NCBI GenBank assembly: GCA_937925645.1
Contig: CALAMB010000129.1
Location: 1-20,333, forward strand
Length of the DNA stretch: 20,333 nucleotides
Origin: an uncultured Acidobacteriota bacterium
GTDB taxonomy: Bacteria > Acidobacteriota > JAAYUB01
Reading direction: 5' to 3'
The translations under genes were made by a program, and so were the position numbers. Below the pieces are notes generated by a model, which saw only the letters and a program-made list of their open reading frames with translations, had not been told where the DNA came from and searched no databases. Of this stretch, positions 1-7,338 are shown one piece after another (position 1 is the first letter of the stretch; each line of letters starts with the position of its first letter).

Positions 1-2
1 TC

Positions 3-1196
3 AAGGACGCGATCGCCGTGGAGGGGTTCGCCCGCGCCGCCAAGGACCGCACCCGTTTCGGCCGGTTCGGCGGGCGGTTCGTCCCTGAGACGCTCATGGC
101 GGCGCTCGAAGAGCTGGAGACGGCCTGGGGGCGGGCCATGGCCGATCCGGAATTCCAGAACGAGCTGGCGCGGCTGCTCGCGGATTACGCCGGCCGGCCC
201 ACGCCGCTGTACCTGGCGCGGAACTTCTCCGCCGCCGCCGGTGGACGGGTCTACCTCAAGCGGGAGGACCTGCTCCATGGCGGCGCCCACAAGACGAACA
301 ACGTGTTGGGGCAGATGCTGCTGGCGCGCCGCATGGGCAAGACGCGGGTCGTGGCCGAGACGGGTGCCGGGCAGCACGGCGTCGCCGTGGCCATGGCCGG
401 TGCCATGTTCCGCCTGCCGGTGGAGGTGTACATGGGCGTCGAGGACATGGAACGGCAACGCGTCAACGTGGAGCGGATGCGCCTCTGCGGCACGACGGTG
501 ACGCCGGTCGAGACCGCATCCGGCCGCGGCACACTGAAAGACGCGGTGAGCCAGGCGCTCCGCGACTGGACCTCCAACGTCCGCACCACCTACTATTTGC
601 TGGGCTCCGTGGCCGGCCCCCATCCATACCCGGCGCTGGTGCGCGACTTTCAGAAGGTGATCGGCCGCGAGGCCCGTGCGCAGATCCTGGCCGCGGAGGG
701 ACGCCTGCCCGCCGCGGTGGTGGCGTGCGTGGGCGGCGGTTCCAACGCCATCGGCATTTTCGATGCGTTTCTGGGAGACGCCGGGGTCCGGCTCGTAGGT
801 GTGGAGGCCGGCGGCGACGGCGTCCGCCACGGTGCGTCGGTGGGCGCCGGCCGCGAGGGGATCTTCCAGGGATCCCGCACCCTGGTGCTCCAGGACGCCG
901 ACGGCCAGATCGGGGAGGCGCACAGCATCTCCGCCGGCCTGGACTACCCGGGCGTGGGGCCGCAACACGCCCACCTGCACCGCACCGGCCGGGCCGAGTA
1001 TGTCACCGCGACCGACGCCGAGGCGGTGGCGGCCTTCCGGCTGCTGGCTCGCGCCGAGGGGATCATCCCAGCGCTGGAATCGGCGCACGCCTTGGCCCAT
1101 GTGCTGAAGATGAATCTGGGCTCCGACGAGGTGGTGGTGGTCAACCTGTCGGGCCGGGGTGACAAAGATCTGGCCACTGTGGAGAGGCAACCATGA
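3..1196 (+). CDS. trpB: Tryptophan synthase beta chain, possibly the C-terminal part of a TrpF-TrpB fusion (5' end open)
   Basis: Joins indole, made by TrpA, to serine to give tryptophan; PLP enzyme of the cytosolic alpha2-beta2 complex. Counting from the GTG at 18, [13 protein letters not shown] (residues 14-26) is the family N-terminus, the PLP lysine is K92 in HGGAHKTNN, the catalytic Glu is E114 in ETGAGQHG, and the phosphate loop is GGGSNAIG. The 392 residues match the usual length. The start is uncertain. A GTG at 18 with AAGGA ten bases upstream would give a stand-alone TrpB. However, the frame stays open to the window edge and reads [13 protein letters not shown] just before TrpB, which resembles the KD-x-x-x-x-x-x-F C-terminus of TrpF. 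I therefore start at the first complete codon. The stop overlaps the trpA start in ATGA, implying translational coupling. Identity as TrpB is secure; the fusion is inference. Confidence 0.95.
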   Translation, partial: KDAIAVEGFARAAKDRTRFGRFGGRFVPETLMAALEELETAWGRAMADPEFQNELARLLADYAGRPTPLYLARNFSAAAGGRVYLKREDLLHGGAHKTNNVLGQMLLARRMGKTRVVAETGAGQHGVAVAMAGAMFRLPVEVYMGVEDMERQRVNVERMRLCGTTVTPVETASGRGTLKDAVSQALRDWTSNVRTTYYLLGSVAGPHPYPALVRDFQKVIGREARAQILAAEGRLPAAVVACVGGGSNAIGIFDAFLGDAGVRLVGVEAGGDGVRHGASVGAGREGIFQGSRTLVLQDADGQIGEAHSISAGLDYPGVGPQHAHLHRTGRAEYVTATDAEAVAAFRLLARAEGIIPALESAHALAHVLKMNLGSDEVVVVNLSGRGDKDLATVERQP

Positions 1197-2017
1197 ATCT
1201 GGTCCAACGACTGCACGACCTGCGCCGGGCCGGCCGGCTGGCTTTCATGGCCCACGTGTACGCCGGCTATCCCGACGCGGCGTTCACCCGGCGGCTCATC
1301 GACGCGCTGGCCCCGGCGGTGGATATCCTGGAACTGGGCATTCCGTACAGCGACCCGCTGGCCGACGGTCCGGTGTTCCAGACCGCGTGCCGGCGCGCGC
1401 TGGAAAACGGCGTGCGTCCCGACAATGTGTTTGACCTGGCGGCAGGGCTGCGGCGGGATGGTTTCCACCGGCCCATCGTGCTCACCACGTACGCCAACAT
1501 CGTATACCAGGCGGGGCCGGCCGCCTTCGCAGCGCGGCTGGCCGACGTGAACATTCAGGGACTCATCGTGCCGGACCTCCCCATGGACGAGTGCGCCGAG
1601 CTGCACCGGGCCTGTGCCGGCGCGGGATTGCACCTGATCCAGCTCGTGGCGCCCACCACGCCGCCGGCGCGGCTGGAGCGAATTCTGGCCCTGGCCTCGG
1701 GATTCGTGTATCTTGTCTCCGTGGCGGGGGTGACCGGGACCGACCAGTCGGCGGACGTCGCGCTGGAGGAGCAAATAACCCGGATCCGGGCGCGTTCGGA
1801 TCTGCCGCTGCTGGTGGGATTCGGCCTCAGTTGCCCCGAGCAGGTGACGATGCTCCGGGACGTGGACGGCTTCATCATGGGCAGCGCCATCGCCCGGCGG
1901 GTGGAATCGGGCCGGCGGGCTGAAGAGGCGCTGGCCGACGTGGCGGCGTTCGTCCGTCAGTTTCGGGGCCTGCCGCGGCGGGGCGGAAACGGCAATGGCA
2001 ACGGGAGTAAGGCATGA
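1193..2017 (+). CDS. trpA: Tryptophan synthase alpha chain
   Basis: Cleaves indole-3-glycerol phosphate to indole and glyceraldehyde 3-phosphate; indole is channelled to TrpB. It is a 274-residue TIM barrel. The catalytic pair is visible as E47 ([10 protein letters not shown]) and D58 (LADGP), and the AGVTG loop follows the FVYLVSV strand. The C-terminal phosphate-binding stretch ([11 protein letters not shown], later GSAIARRVE) is present. The C-terminus ends in a short Gly/Asn-rich tail ([11 protein letters not shown]) that is probably disordered. The start overlaps the trpB stop by ATGA and the stop overlaps the aroA start the same way, so the three genes are almost certainly co-translated. 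The length is normal and no key residue is missing. Confidence 0.96.
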   Translation: MNLVQRLHDLRRAGRLAFMAHVYAGYPDAAFTRRLIDALAPAVDILELGIPYSDPLADGPVFQTACRRALENGVRPDNVFDLAAGLRRDGFHRPIVLTTYANIVYQAGPAAFAARLADVNIQGLIVPDLPMDECAELHRACAGAGLHLIQLVAPTTPPARLERILALASGFVYLVSVAGVTGTDQSADVALEEQITRIRARSDLPLLVGFGLSCPEQVTMLRDVDGFIMGSAIARRVESGRRAEEALADVAAFVRQFRGLPRRGGNGNGNGSKA

Positions 2018-3330
2018 ACGTTCGGGTGCATGCTTCGACGGTCGCGGGGACGGTCGCAGCGCCAGCCTCCAAGAGTGCGATGATTCGAGCCGTGGCGGCG
2101 GCCCTGCTGGCAACGGGGCGGACGGTGATCCGGAATCCGTCCCGTTGCGACGATGCCCGGGCGGCCCTGACGGTGGCCCGGGCGCTGGGCGCCCGGGTGG
2201 CGGTGCGGCGGGACCGCGTCACCGTGACCGGCGGCTTGACGCTCGCGGGAACGCCGCTGGATTGCGGCGAGTCGGGGCTGGCGGCGCGGCTGTTTCCGGC
2301 CATCGCGGCGCTGGGCGCCAGTGAGGTGACCATCACCGGACGGGGATCGCTGCTCCACCGGCCGGTGGGGCCCATCGAGCATCCGCTCCGGCAACTGGGT
2401 GCGGAGTGCGCGAGCACGAACGGCCATCTGCCCCTGCGGGTGCGGGGGCCGCTGCGGGGCGGACAGGCCGTGGTGGACGGGGCGCTCACGTCCCAGTTCC
2501 TGACGGGCCTGCTCATGGCCCTTCCCCTGGCGCCGCGAGACTCTGTCCTGTCGGTATGCGGACTGGCCAGCCGGCCGTACATCGACCTGACCCTGGCGGT
2601 GATGCGTTCGTTCGGGGTGACAGTGGTGCACGAAGGGTATGGGGAGTTCCGCATCCCCGGAAATCAGCGGTATCGGCCGGCGGAGTACGACGTGGAGGGC
2701 GATTGGAGCGGCGCGGCCTTCCTCCTGGTGGCCGGGGCCGCGGCCGGCGACATCGCCGTGACTGGACTGGACCCGGCCTCCACCCAGGCCGATCGCCGGG
2801 TCATGGACGCGTTGGCAGCGGCCGGGGCGGCACCCGAATGGCAGGCCGTCGCCAAGGACCCGCCGACAATTGAACGGGTGCGGACCACCCGTGCGGCATT
2901 GCAGGCGTTCGAAATTGATCTGTCCGACGCGCCCGATCTCTTTCCGCCCCTGGTGGCGCTGGCCGTCCACGCCCGCGGCCGGAGCGTGCTCGGTGGCGCG
3001 GGACGACTGGCCCACAAGGAAAGCGACCGCGCCAGCGCCCTGGTCCGGATGTTCGCGGCGCTGGGCGGGGACGTGCGTCGGGATGGGGACGCGCTGGTGG
3101 TGGCCGGCGGCGGCGGACTGGCCGGCGGCACGGTGGATGCCGGCGGCGATCACCGCATGGCCATGGCCGCGGCGGTGGCGGCGCTCGGCGCGGCCGGGCC
3201 GGTCACCATCCGCGGCGCCCAGTGCGTCCGCAAGTCGTATCCGGATTTCTTTGGCGATCTTGCCTCTCTTGGCGCCGTGACAGGATCCGCCGTGCACCGG
3301 GACAACAAATCCCGAAGGACCGCCGATTGA
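2014..3330 (+). CDS. aroA: 3-phosphoshikimate 1-carboxyvinyltransferase (EPSP synthase)
   Basis: Transfers enolpyruvate from PEP to shikimate 3-phosphate, the sixth step of the shikimate pathway that feeds tryptophan synthesis. The 438 residues form the usual two-domain inside-out barrel. Visible family features: ASKSAMIRA (K20, S21, R25) at the shikimate phosphate site, GALTSQFLTGLLMALP (S160, Q161), the catalytic Asp in APDLFPPL (D308), HKESDRAS (K335, E336, R339), and DHRMAMAAAV (D379, R381). The usual GNAGTAxR loop is replaced by CGESGLAARLF (85-94), which keeps the Arg (R92), so this is a divergent subclass. The ATG overlaps the trpA stop (ATGA). Grouping aroA with trpBA joins a common-pathway step with the terminal tryptophan branch. 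Confidence 0.93.
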   Translation: MNVRVHASTVAGTVAAPASKSAMIRAVAAALLATGRTVIRNPSRCDDARAALTVARALGARVAVRRDRVTVTGGLTLAGTPLDCGESGLAARLFPAIAALGASEVTITGRGSLLHRPVGPIEHPLRQLGAECASTNGHLPLRVRGPLRGGQAVVDGALTSQFLTGLLMALPLAPRDSVLSVCGLASRPYIDLTLAVMRSFGVTVVHEGYGEFRIPGNQRYRPAEYDVEGDWSGAAFLLVAGAAAGDIAVTGLDPASTQADRRVMDALAAAGAAPEWQAVAKDPPTIERVRTTRAALQAFEIDLSDAPDLFPPLVALAVHARGRSVLGGAGRLAHKESDRASALVRMFAALGGDVRRDGDALVVAGGGGLAGGTVDAGGDHRMAMAAAVAALGAAGPVTIRGAQCVRKSYPDFFGDLASLGAVTGSAVHRDNKSRRTAD

Positions 3331-3390
3331 AGGCAACCTTGTTTTCCCCCTGCCCGTAGGAAACCATCAGGACACTACTCCGGAGGCGGA

Positions 3391-4311
3391 ATGCGAGTGC
3401 TGATGGTTTTCGCTTGTATCGGGCTGACAGTGGCGGGCTTCTGCGTCGGGAGCGACCGGGCACCGGTCGACCCCGGTTTGCGTTACCTGGGGGAGACGCC
3501 GCCAGGCCGGACCCCGCAGGTGTTTGCCGCCGGCCGTATCTCGGACGCCGGCTACCGGCTGCACGGCTCGCCCGTGTTCAGCCCCGACCACCGCGCGGTC
3601 TACTGGTCGGTGATTCCGCCGGTGATTCTGTCCGTGTCCCTGGAGGATGGCCGCTGGGGCGCGGCCGCCCCCGTGCCGCTGCCTGGCCGCGGGATCCAGG
3701 CGCCGGCGCTGTCAGCCGATGGCAATCGGCTCTACTTCCAAGGGGTTTTGGAGGGCGGGCGAGGCAGCGCCGACATCTGGTGGACGGATCGAACAGACGA
3801 CGGTTGGGGCTCGCCGGTGCCTGCGGGTTCCACGGTGAACACAGACAAACTGGAGTCGCAGCCCACCGTGTCCGCCGACGGCACCCTGTATTTCACCGGC
3901 ACGCAGGCGGGGGTTGGGTTCAACCGGGGCATTTTCCGGTCCCGCTGGATCGACGGCGCCTACACCACCCCCGAGCTTCTCGGTGAGGGGATCAATAGCC
4001 CTTCCATCGACTACTGCCCATGGATCGCCACCGACGAAAGCTACCTGTTGTTCGCCTCCAGCCGGCCGCGGACGGAGGAGGTGCTCTACCTACACGTGAC
4101 TTTCCGCCGGGCGGACGGCTCGTGGACGACGCCGGTGAATATCCATCCGGCCATGAACTTCTCGCAACCGGCCCGCTCCCCCAGTGTTTCGCCCGATGGC
4201 CGGTACCTGTTCTTTCTTTCTGGAGGACGCGTCTACTGGGTGGATATGGCGGTGGTTCTGGAGCTGCGGCCGTCGGCGGCCTCCGCGGCCCCGGCGGCGC
4301 CCGGCTCTTGA
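3391..4311 (+). CDS. Exported PD40 (TolB-like) beta-propeller protein
   Basis: A 306-residue protein with an N-terminal hydrophobic segment (residues 2-20) that looks like a signal peptide. There is a Cys at 18, but F precedes it, so it is not a good lipobox. At least five PD40-type motifs can be read: SPVFSPDHRAVYWS, APALSADGNRLYF, QPTVSADGTLYF, CPWIATDESYLLF and SPSVSPDGRYLFF. Each has the x-P-x-x-S-x-D-G-x-x-L-x-F pattern of TolB and WD40-like propeller blades. The protein probably acts in the periplasm as a binding scaffold; substrate or partner is unknown. The start is supported by CGGAGG just upstream of the ATG. The tail is Ala/Pro-rich (SAASAAPAAPGS). It is followed 48 bp later by another exported protein, possibly in the same transcript. 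Confidence 0.8.
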   Translation: MRVLMVFACIGLTVAGFCVGSDRAPVDPGLRYLGETPPGRTPQVFAAGRISDAGYRLHGSPVFSPDHRAVYWSVIPPVILSVSLEDGRWGAAAPVPLPGRGIQAPALSADGNRLYFQGVLEGGRGSADIWWTDRTDDGWGSPVPAGSTVNTDKLESQPTVSADGTLYFTGTQAGVGFNRGIFRSRWIDGAYTTPELLGEGINSPSIDYCPWIATDESYLLFASSRPRTEEVLYLHVTFRRADGSWTTPVNIHPAMNFSQPARSPSVSPDGRYLFFLSGGRVYWVDMAVVLELRPSAASAAPAAPGS

Positions 4312-4359
4312 GCGGACAGCCGGCCACGAAAGATTGGCCGTCGGTTCAAGGAGGGATCC

Positions 4360-5394
4360 ATGATACGCACTTTCTGCTCTTGGGGGATCGTCCTGATGGG
4401 AGCATGGCTCGCGGTGACGGGGGGGTGGTTGCGCGCACAGGACCAACCGGCGGCGACGATCGCCTATCAGGATCAGGTCTTCCAGCTCTATCCCGCCACC
4501 CTGGCGGCGCGTCCCGACATCCCGTCGCCGTGGACAACGCCCGAAGGGACCGAAGTCATCCGGGTCCGCCTGAAGGACGGCCGCTACGCCCTGATCCCGG
4601 TGACCGTGGAGAAGGGGTCACCGCTGCTCTACAGCAACCGGATCGACAGCCTGTTTGGGAAGGACAACCAGCTCCACGTTGATTCCGGCGATTTCCCCAC
4701 CTTGGCACGCACGGGACTGCACGCCGAGTCGGAATTGGCAGGGCGGGGGCAGATCACCGGGTATCCCGTCTCGCTCATCACCTACATCGGCCGGCCCGGC
4801 CGGCTCTCCGGCGCCGGATTCATGGCCGACGACGAGGACATCCTGAGCGTTCTCAGGGGGGACAACCGGACCGTCGGCCAGCTGGGCCTGACCCATCCCC
4901 GGCTGGCCCGGCCGCTGTTCCACGTCTGGAACATCATCCTGAAGGAAATGGAAACGGGGAATTGGACCCGGTTCTGGGACCACATTCCGGCCATTGACTA
5001 CAACGGCGGGATGGTCCATCTGACCGCCCGGGGTCACAAGGGATGGCAGGTCTCCATCTTTCAGGACGAGATCCAGGGGCGCTTCGACATCGGCATCCGG
5101 CGGGAGTTTTCCGCCGCCGAGACCGACTTCCTCAAGAAAAAGTACGCCCACCTGCCCCCCGATCAGTTCAGCGAAATGGCGGATCGCCTGACCCGGATCG
5201 GCTTCAGCGAGATGGTGCCCTACTACATCATGCACTACGGCTTCTACGAGGGCCATACGAACTATCGTTGCGACCCGCTCGCCATCGCCCGAATCTTCGG
5301 ACTGAAAAGTGTGGAGGAGATGGAAATGGCGTTTCCGGGCCGGTTATTCGAAACCCTGACGCGACACTTCACCCCGGACACGGTGAATCCCTAG
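4360..5394 (+). CDS. Exported protein of unknown function
   Basis: I do not recognise the family of this 344-residue protein. Residues 1-26 form a signal peptide with probable cleavage after LRA. Mature sequence begins QDQPAATIAYQDQVF, so it is expected in the periplasm or outside the cell. An alpha/beta body follows, with an acidic stretch (MADDEDILSVL), a beta-like segment (MVHLTARGHKGWQVSIFQDE), a charged helix (ETDFLKKKYAHLPPDQFSEMADRL), and an aromatic patch (MVPYYIMHYGFYEGHTNYR). The last may form an active-site or ligand pocket, but no catalytic motif is recognisable. No membrane anchor is seen after the signal peptide. The start is firm: AAGGAGG lies at 4348-4354, six bases before ATG. 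It may share a transcript with the PD40 protein upstream. Confidence 0.8.
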   Translation: MIRTFCSWGIVLMGAWLAVTGGWLRAQDQPAATIAYQDQVFQLYPATLAARPDIPSPWTTPEGTEVIRVRLKDGRYALIPVTVEKGSPLLYSNRIDSLFGKDNQLHVDSGDFPTLARTGLHAESELAGRGQITGYPVSLITYIGRPGRLSGAGFMADDEDILSVLRGDNRTVGQLGLTHPRLARPLFHVWNIILKEMETGNWTRFWDHIPAIDYNGGMVHLTARGHKGWQVSIFQDEIQGRFDIGIRREFSAAETDFLKKKYAHLPPDQFSEMADRLTRIGFSEMVPYYIMHYGFYEGHTNYRCDPLAIARIFGLKSVEEMEMAFPGRLFETLTRHFTPDTVNP

Positions 5395-5412
5395 CGCCAC
5401 GAAATACCGCTT

Positions 5413-5438
5413 CCGTCGGGATCGACGGCTGGTAAAAT
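5413..5438 (+). promoter_or_regulatory. Hairpin-forming inverted repeat followed by a -10-like box, upstream of the GyrI-like gene
   Basis: CCGTCG-GGAT-CGACGG (5413-5428) is a perfect 6-bp inverted repeat. It is followed by TAAAAT (5433-5438), which ends six bases before the ATG at 5445. If TAAAAT is a -10 box, the transcript would begin at or very near the start codon (leaderless), which fits the lack of a Shine-Dalgarno sequence. The repeat could be an operator in the spacer, or the stem of a terminator for the upstream gene, although no T-run follows. No convincing -35 box is seen. This is inference from short motifs. Confidence 0.3.
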
Positions 5439-5444
5439 GGCGGT

Positions 5445-6056
5445 ATGGCAACCGTCGATCACAAAAAACAGTTGAAGCACCTCTATGCCCCGTCGGCAAA
5501 GGCTGTGGCACAGGTGGAGGTTCCACCCATGCACTACCTGATGGTGGACGGCGTCGGCGATCCCAATGGATCGCCGGAATTCGCCGCCGCCGTGGAGGCG
5601 CTGTTCGCGGTGGCGTACGCCATCAAATTCATGGTGAAAAAGGGTCCGCTGGCCGTGGATTACGGCGTGATGCCGCTGGAAGGCCTGTGGTGGACCGATG
5701 ATATGGCCCGGTTTTCAATCCACGAGAAGACGAACTGGCAGTGGACCCTCATGATCATGCAACCGGACTTCATCACCGCCGAGCTTGTGGAACACGCCGT
5801 GGCCGAGGTGCGGCGGAAGAAAGCGCCCGCGGCCATCGACCGGCTGCGCTTCGAGGTGCTGGCCGAAGGCGCGTGCGCCCAGATTCTCCACGTGGGGCCG
5901 TTTTCGGAAGAGGGCCCCGCGGTGGAGCGGGTGCACCGCTTCATCGAGTCGCTGGGGCGCCGACTGGCGGGGAAGCACCACGAGATCTACCTCAGCGATA
6001 TCCGCCGAGCCGCCCCGGCCAAATGGAAGACCGTCATCCGCCAGCCCATGAAATGA
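5445..6056 (+). CDS. GyrI-like small-molecule-binding domain protein
   Basis: A 203-residue stand-alone protein of the GyrI-like/SOUL-related fold (the ligand domain also found in BmrR- and Rob-type regulators), without any DNA-binding domain. Family landmarks: PPMHYLMVDGVGDPNGSPEF near the N-terminus, the aromatic stretch around LEGLWWTD, and TNWQWTLMIMQPDFIT in the middle. The pattern LAEGACAQILHVGPFSEEGPAVE is the conserved second half-repeat, and the protein ends with HHEIYLSD. Known members bind hydrophobic or cationic small molecules, and some hydrolyse cyclopropanoid toxins. Function here is inferred only at the level of ligand binding or detoxification. No Shine-Dalgarno is evident before ATG 5445; a -10-like box sits directly upstream. 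An atypical SDR gene follows 60 bp downstream. Confidence 0.85.
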   Translation: MATVDHKKQLKHLYAPSAKAVAQVEVPPMHYLMVDGVGDPNGSPEFAAAVEALFAVAYAIKFMVKKGPLAVDYGVMPLEGLWWTDDMARFSIHEKTNWQWTLMIMQPDFITAELVEHAVAEVRRKKAPAAIDRLRFEVLAEGACAQILHVGPFSEEGPAVERVHRFIESLGRRLAGKHHEIYLSDIRRAAPAKWKTVIRQPMK

Positions 6057-6116
6057 CGGATAAAGTGAAGCCGATGTCAGGAGCCAGGATCTGATTCCAG
6101 CGGGCAGGAGGAACGC

Positions 6117-6953
6117 ATGCTGCCTCGATCCATCGTCGTCACGGGCGCCAATGGCCAGGTGGGCCGCCGGCTGCTGAACGAGCTCGTGCAGCGGGGCGCC
6201 GCCCCCACCGCCCTGGTGCGCACGCCGCAGACCTTCGCGGGGTGCGCCACCATCGCCAACTGGCTCGCCGCCGACGCCGCCCGGGACGCCATCCGCGGAG
6301 CCGAGGCGGTGGTGCATCTGGCGGGGACGCTCAAACCGCCCGACCACGACTACATGAAGGCCAACGTCCTGCCCGCCGACCGTCTGATCCAGGCCCTTGA
6401 GGGCGGCCGGGCGCGCCTCGTGGTGTTCCTGAGCTATCTCGGCGCGGCGGAAACCGCCGCCAACCCCTACCTCCAGACGAAGGCCCGCGCCGAGCAACTG
6501 ATCCGGGACACCCGAATTCCGCTAGCCGTGTTCCGGTGCGCCCACATCATCGGCCCGCCGGAGGCGCCCGGCCCCACGGCGAGCGCCCTGCTCGCCGGCC
6601 CGAAGGGGAGCGTGACCGTCCTCGGCAGCGGCCGGCAGCGCGTCGCGCCCGCCTTCATCGGGGACGTCGTGGCCGCCATCCTGGCCGCGCTCGAGTCGGG
6701 CGAGAGCGGGAGCTTCGACCTGCAGGGCCCCGAGGAGATGGTGATGGACGATCTGGTATGCCTGCTCAACGGCTCCAGGGACGTGTCCATCCGCCACGTC
6801 CCGGGGTTTCTGGCCCCGCTCCTGCAGTATGTGGGGCCGAAACTCCCCGGCGGGCTCATCGACATCATGCGCCGCGACAGCCGGAGCGACCAGCCCACGG
6901 CGGCCGCGACGTTCCAGTTGACCTTGACCTCCCTGCGCCAGGTGTGGCCGTAA
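6117..6953 (+). CDS. NAD(P)-binding atypical SDR (NmrA/NDUFA9-like) protein
   Basis: A 278-residue Rossmann-fold protein. The dinucleotide-binding motif VVTGANGQVGRRLL lies at residues 7-20, and VVHLAGTL (65-72) is the next conserved SDR segment. Residues S106, Y118 and K122 (Y-x3-K in NPYLQTKAR) occupy the positions of an SDR catalytic set, so activity is possible. The downstream VFRCAHIIGP and APAFIGDVVAAIL segments are typical of extended or atypical SDRs of the NDUFA9 and NmrA type. These act on sugar nucleotides or quinone-related substrates, or serve as redox sensors; the substrate cannot be told here. CAGGAGG sits just upstream of ATG 6117. The gene is soluble and probably cytosolic, and lies between the GyrI-like gene and a decayed region. 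Confidence 0.82.
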   Translation: MLPRSIVVTGANGQVGRRLLNELVQRGAAPTALVRTPQTFAGCATIANWLAADAARDAIRGAEAVVHLAGTLKPPDHDYMKANVLPADRLIQALEGGRARLVVFLSYLGAAETAANPYLQTKARAEQLIRDTRIPLAVFRCAHIIGPPEAPGPTASALLAGPKGSVTVLGSGRQRVAPAFIGDVVAAILAALESGESGSFDLQGPEEMVMDDLVCLLNGSRDVSIRHVPGFLAPLLQYVGPKLPGGLIDIMRRDSRSDQPTAAATFQLTLTSLRQVWP

Positions 6954-7057
6954 ACAGCACCTCGTCCCGGATATCACGGTTTTCGATGCATGTGGCATCA
7001 TCCGTCGTTCGAACAAACATTGAAGGTCCGAACATCCGGCGGCCGAAGGCGGTGTCT

Positions 7058-7231
7058 ATGCTCAGCTCAGTCCTCTGGTCGGTTGTGGCCCTGTTCCCCG
7101 TGTCGGAGATCGCCTTGGCGATTTTCAAGCGAGCCGACGCGTCGTCCGCCCGGAGTGAGGATCGTGGTTCGCTGCGGCTGCTGTGGGTGGTGATCACACT
7201 GAGCGTGCTGGCGGCCGTTGCGTGCATGTGA
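7058..7231 (+). pseudogene. 57-codon membrane protein, probably the truncated N-terminus of an isoprenylcysteine methyltransferase-type protein
   Basis: A short open frame starts at ATG 7058 with GAAGG about ten bases upstream. It encodes two hydrophobic helices (about residues 4-22 and 40-56) separated by a charged hairpin, KRADASSARSEDRGSLRLLW. The helix - basic loop with DRGS - helix pattern resembles the start of ICMT/PEMT-like membrane methyltransferases, which normally continue for some 150-200 residues with the catalytic C-terminal half. Here the frame stops after the second helix, and no matching continuation is visible in the 107 bp to the convergent neighbour. Most likely it is a 5' remnant of a broken gene. 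A genuine small membrane protein is the alternative. The family match is from memory of the pattern only. Confidence 0.45.
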
Positions 7232-7338
7232 ATTCCCGCAGTCCTGCTCCCGGTACCACGTCCTCTTGTCCAGGTTGCCGCACCGGCCTGTCTCCTGACC
7301 GGGGTTCTGATCCGAGTCCCTTCATCATAAAGTACTTA

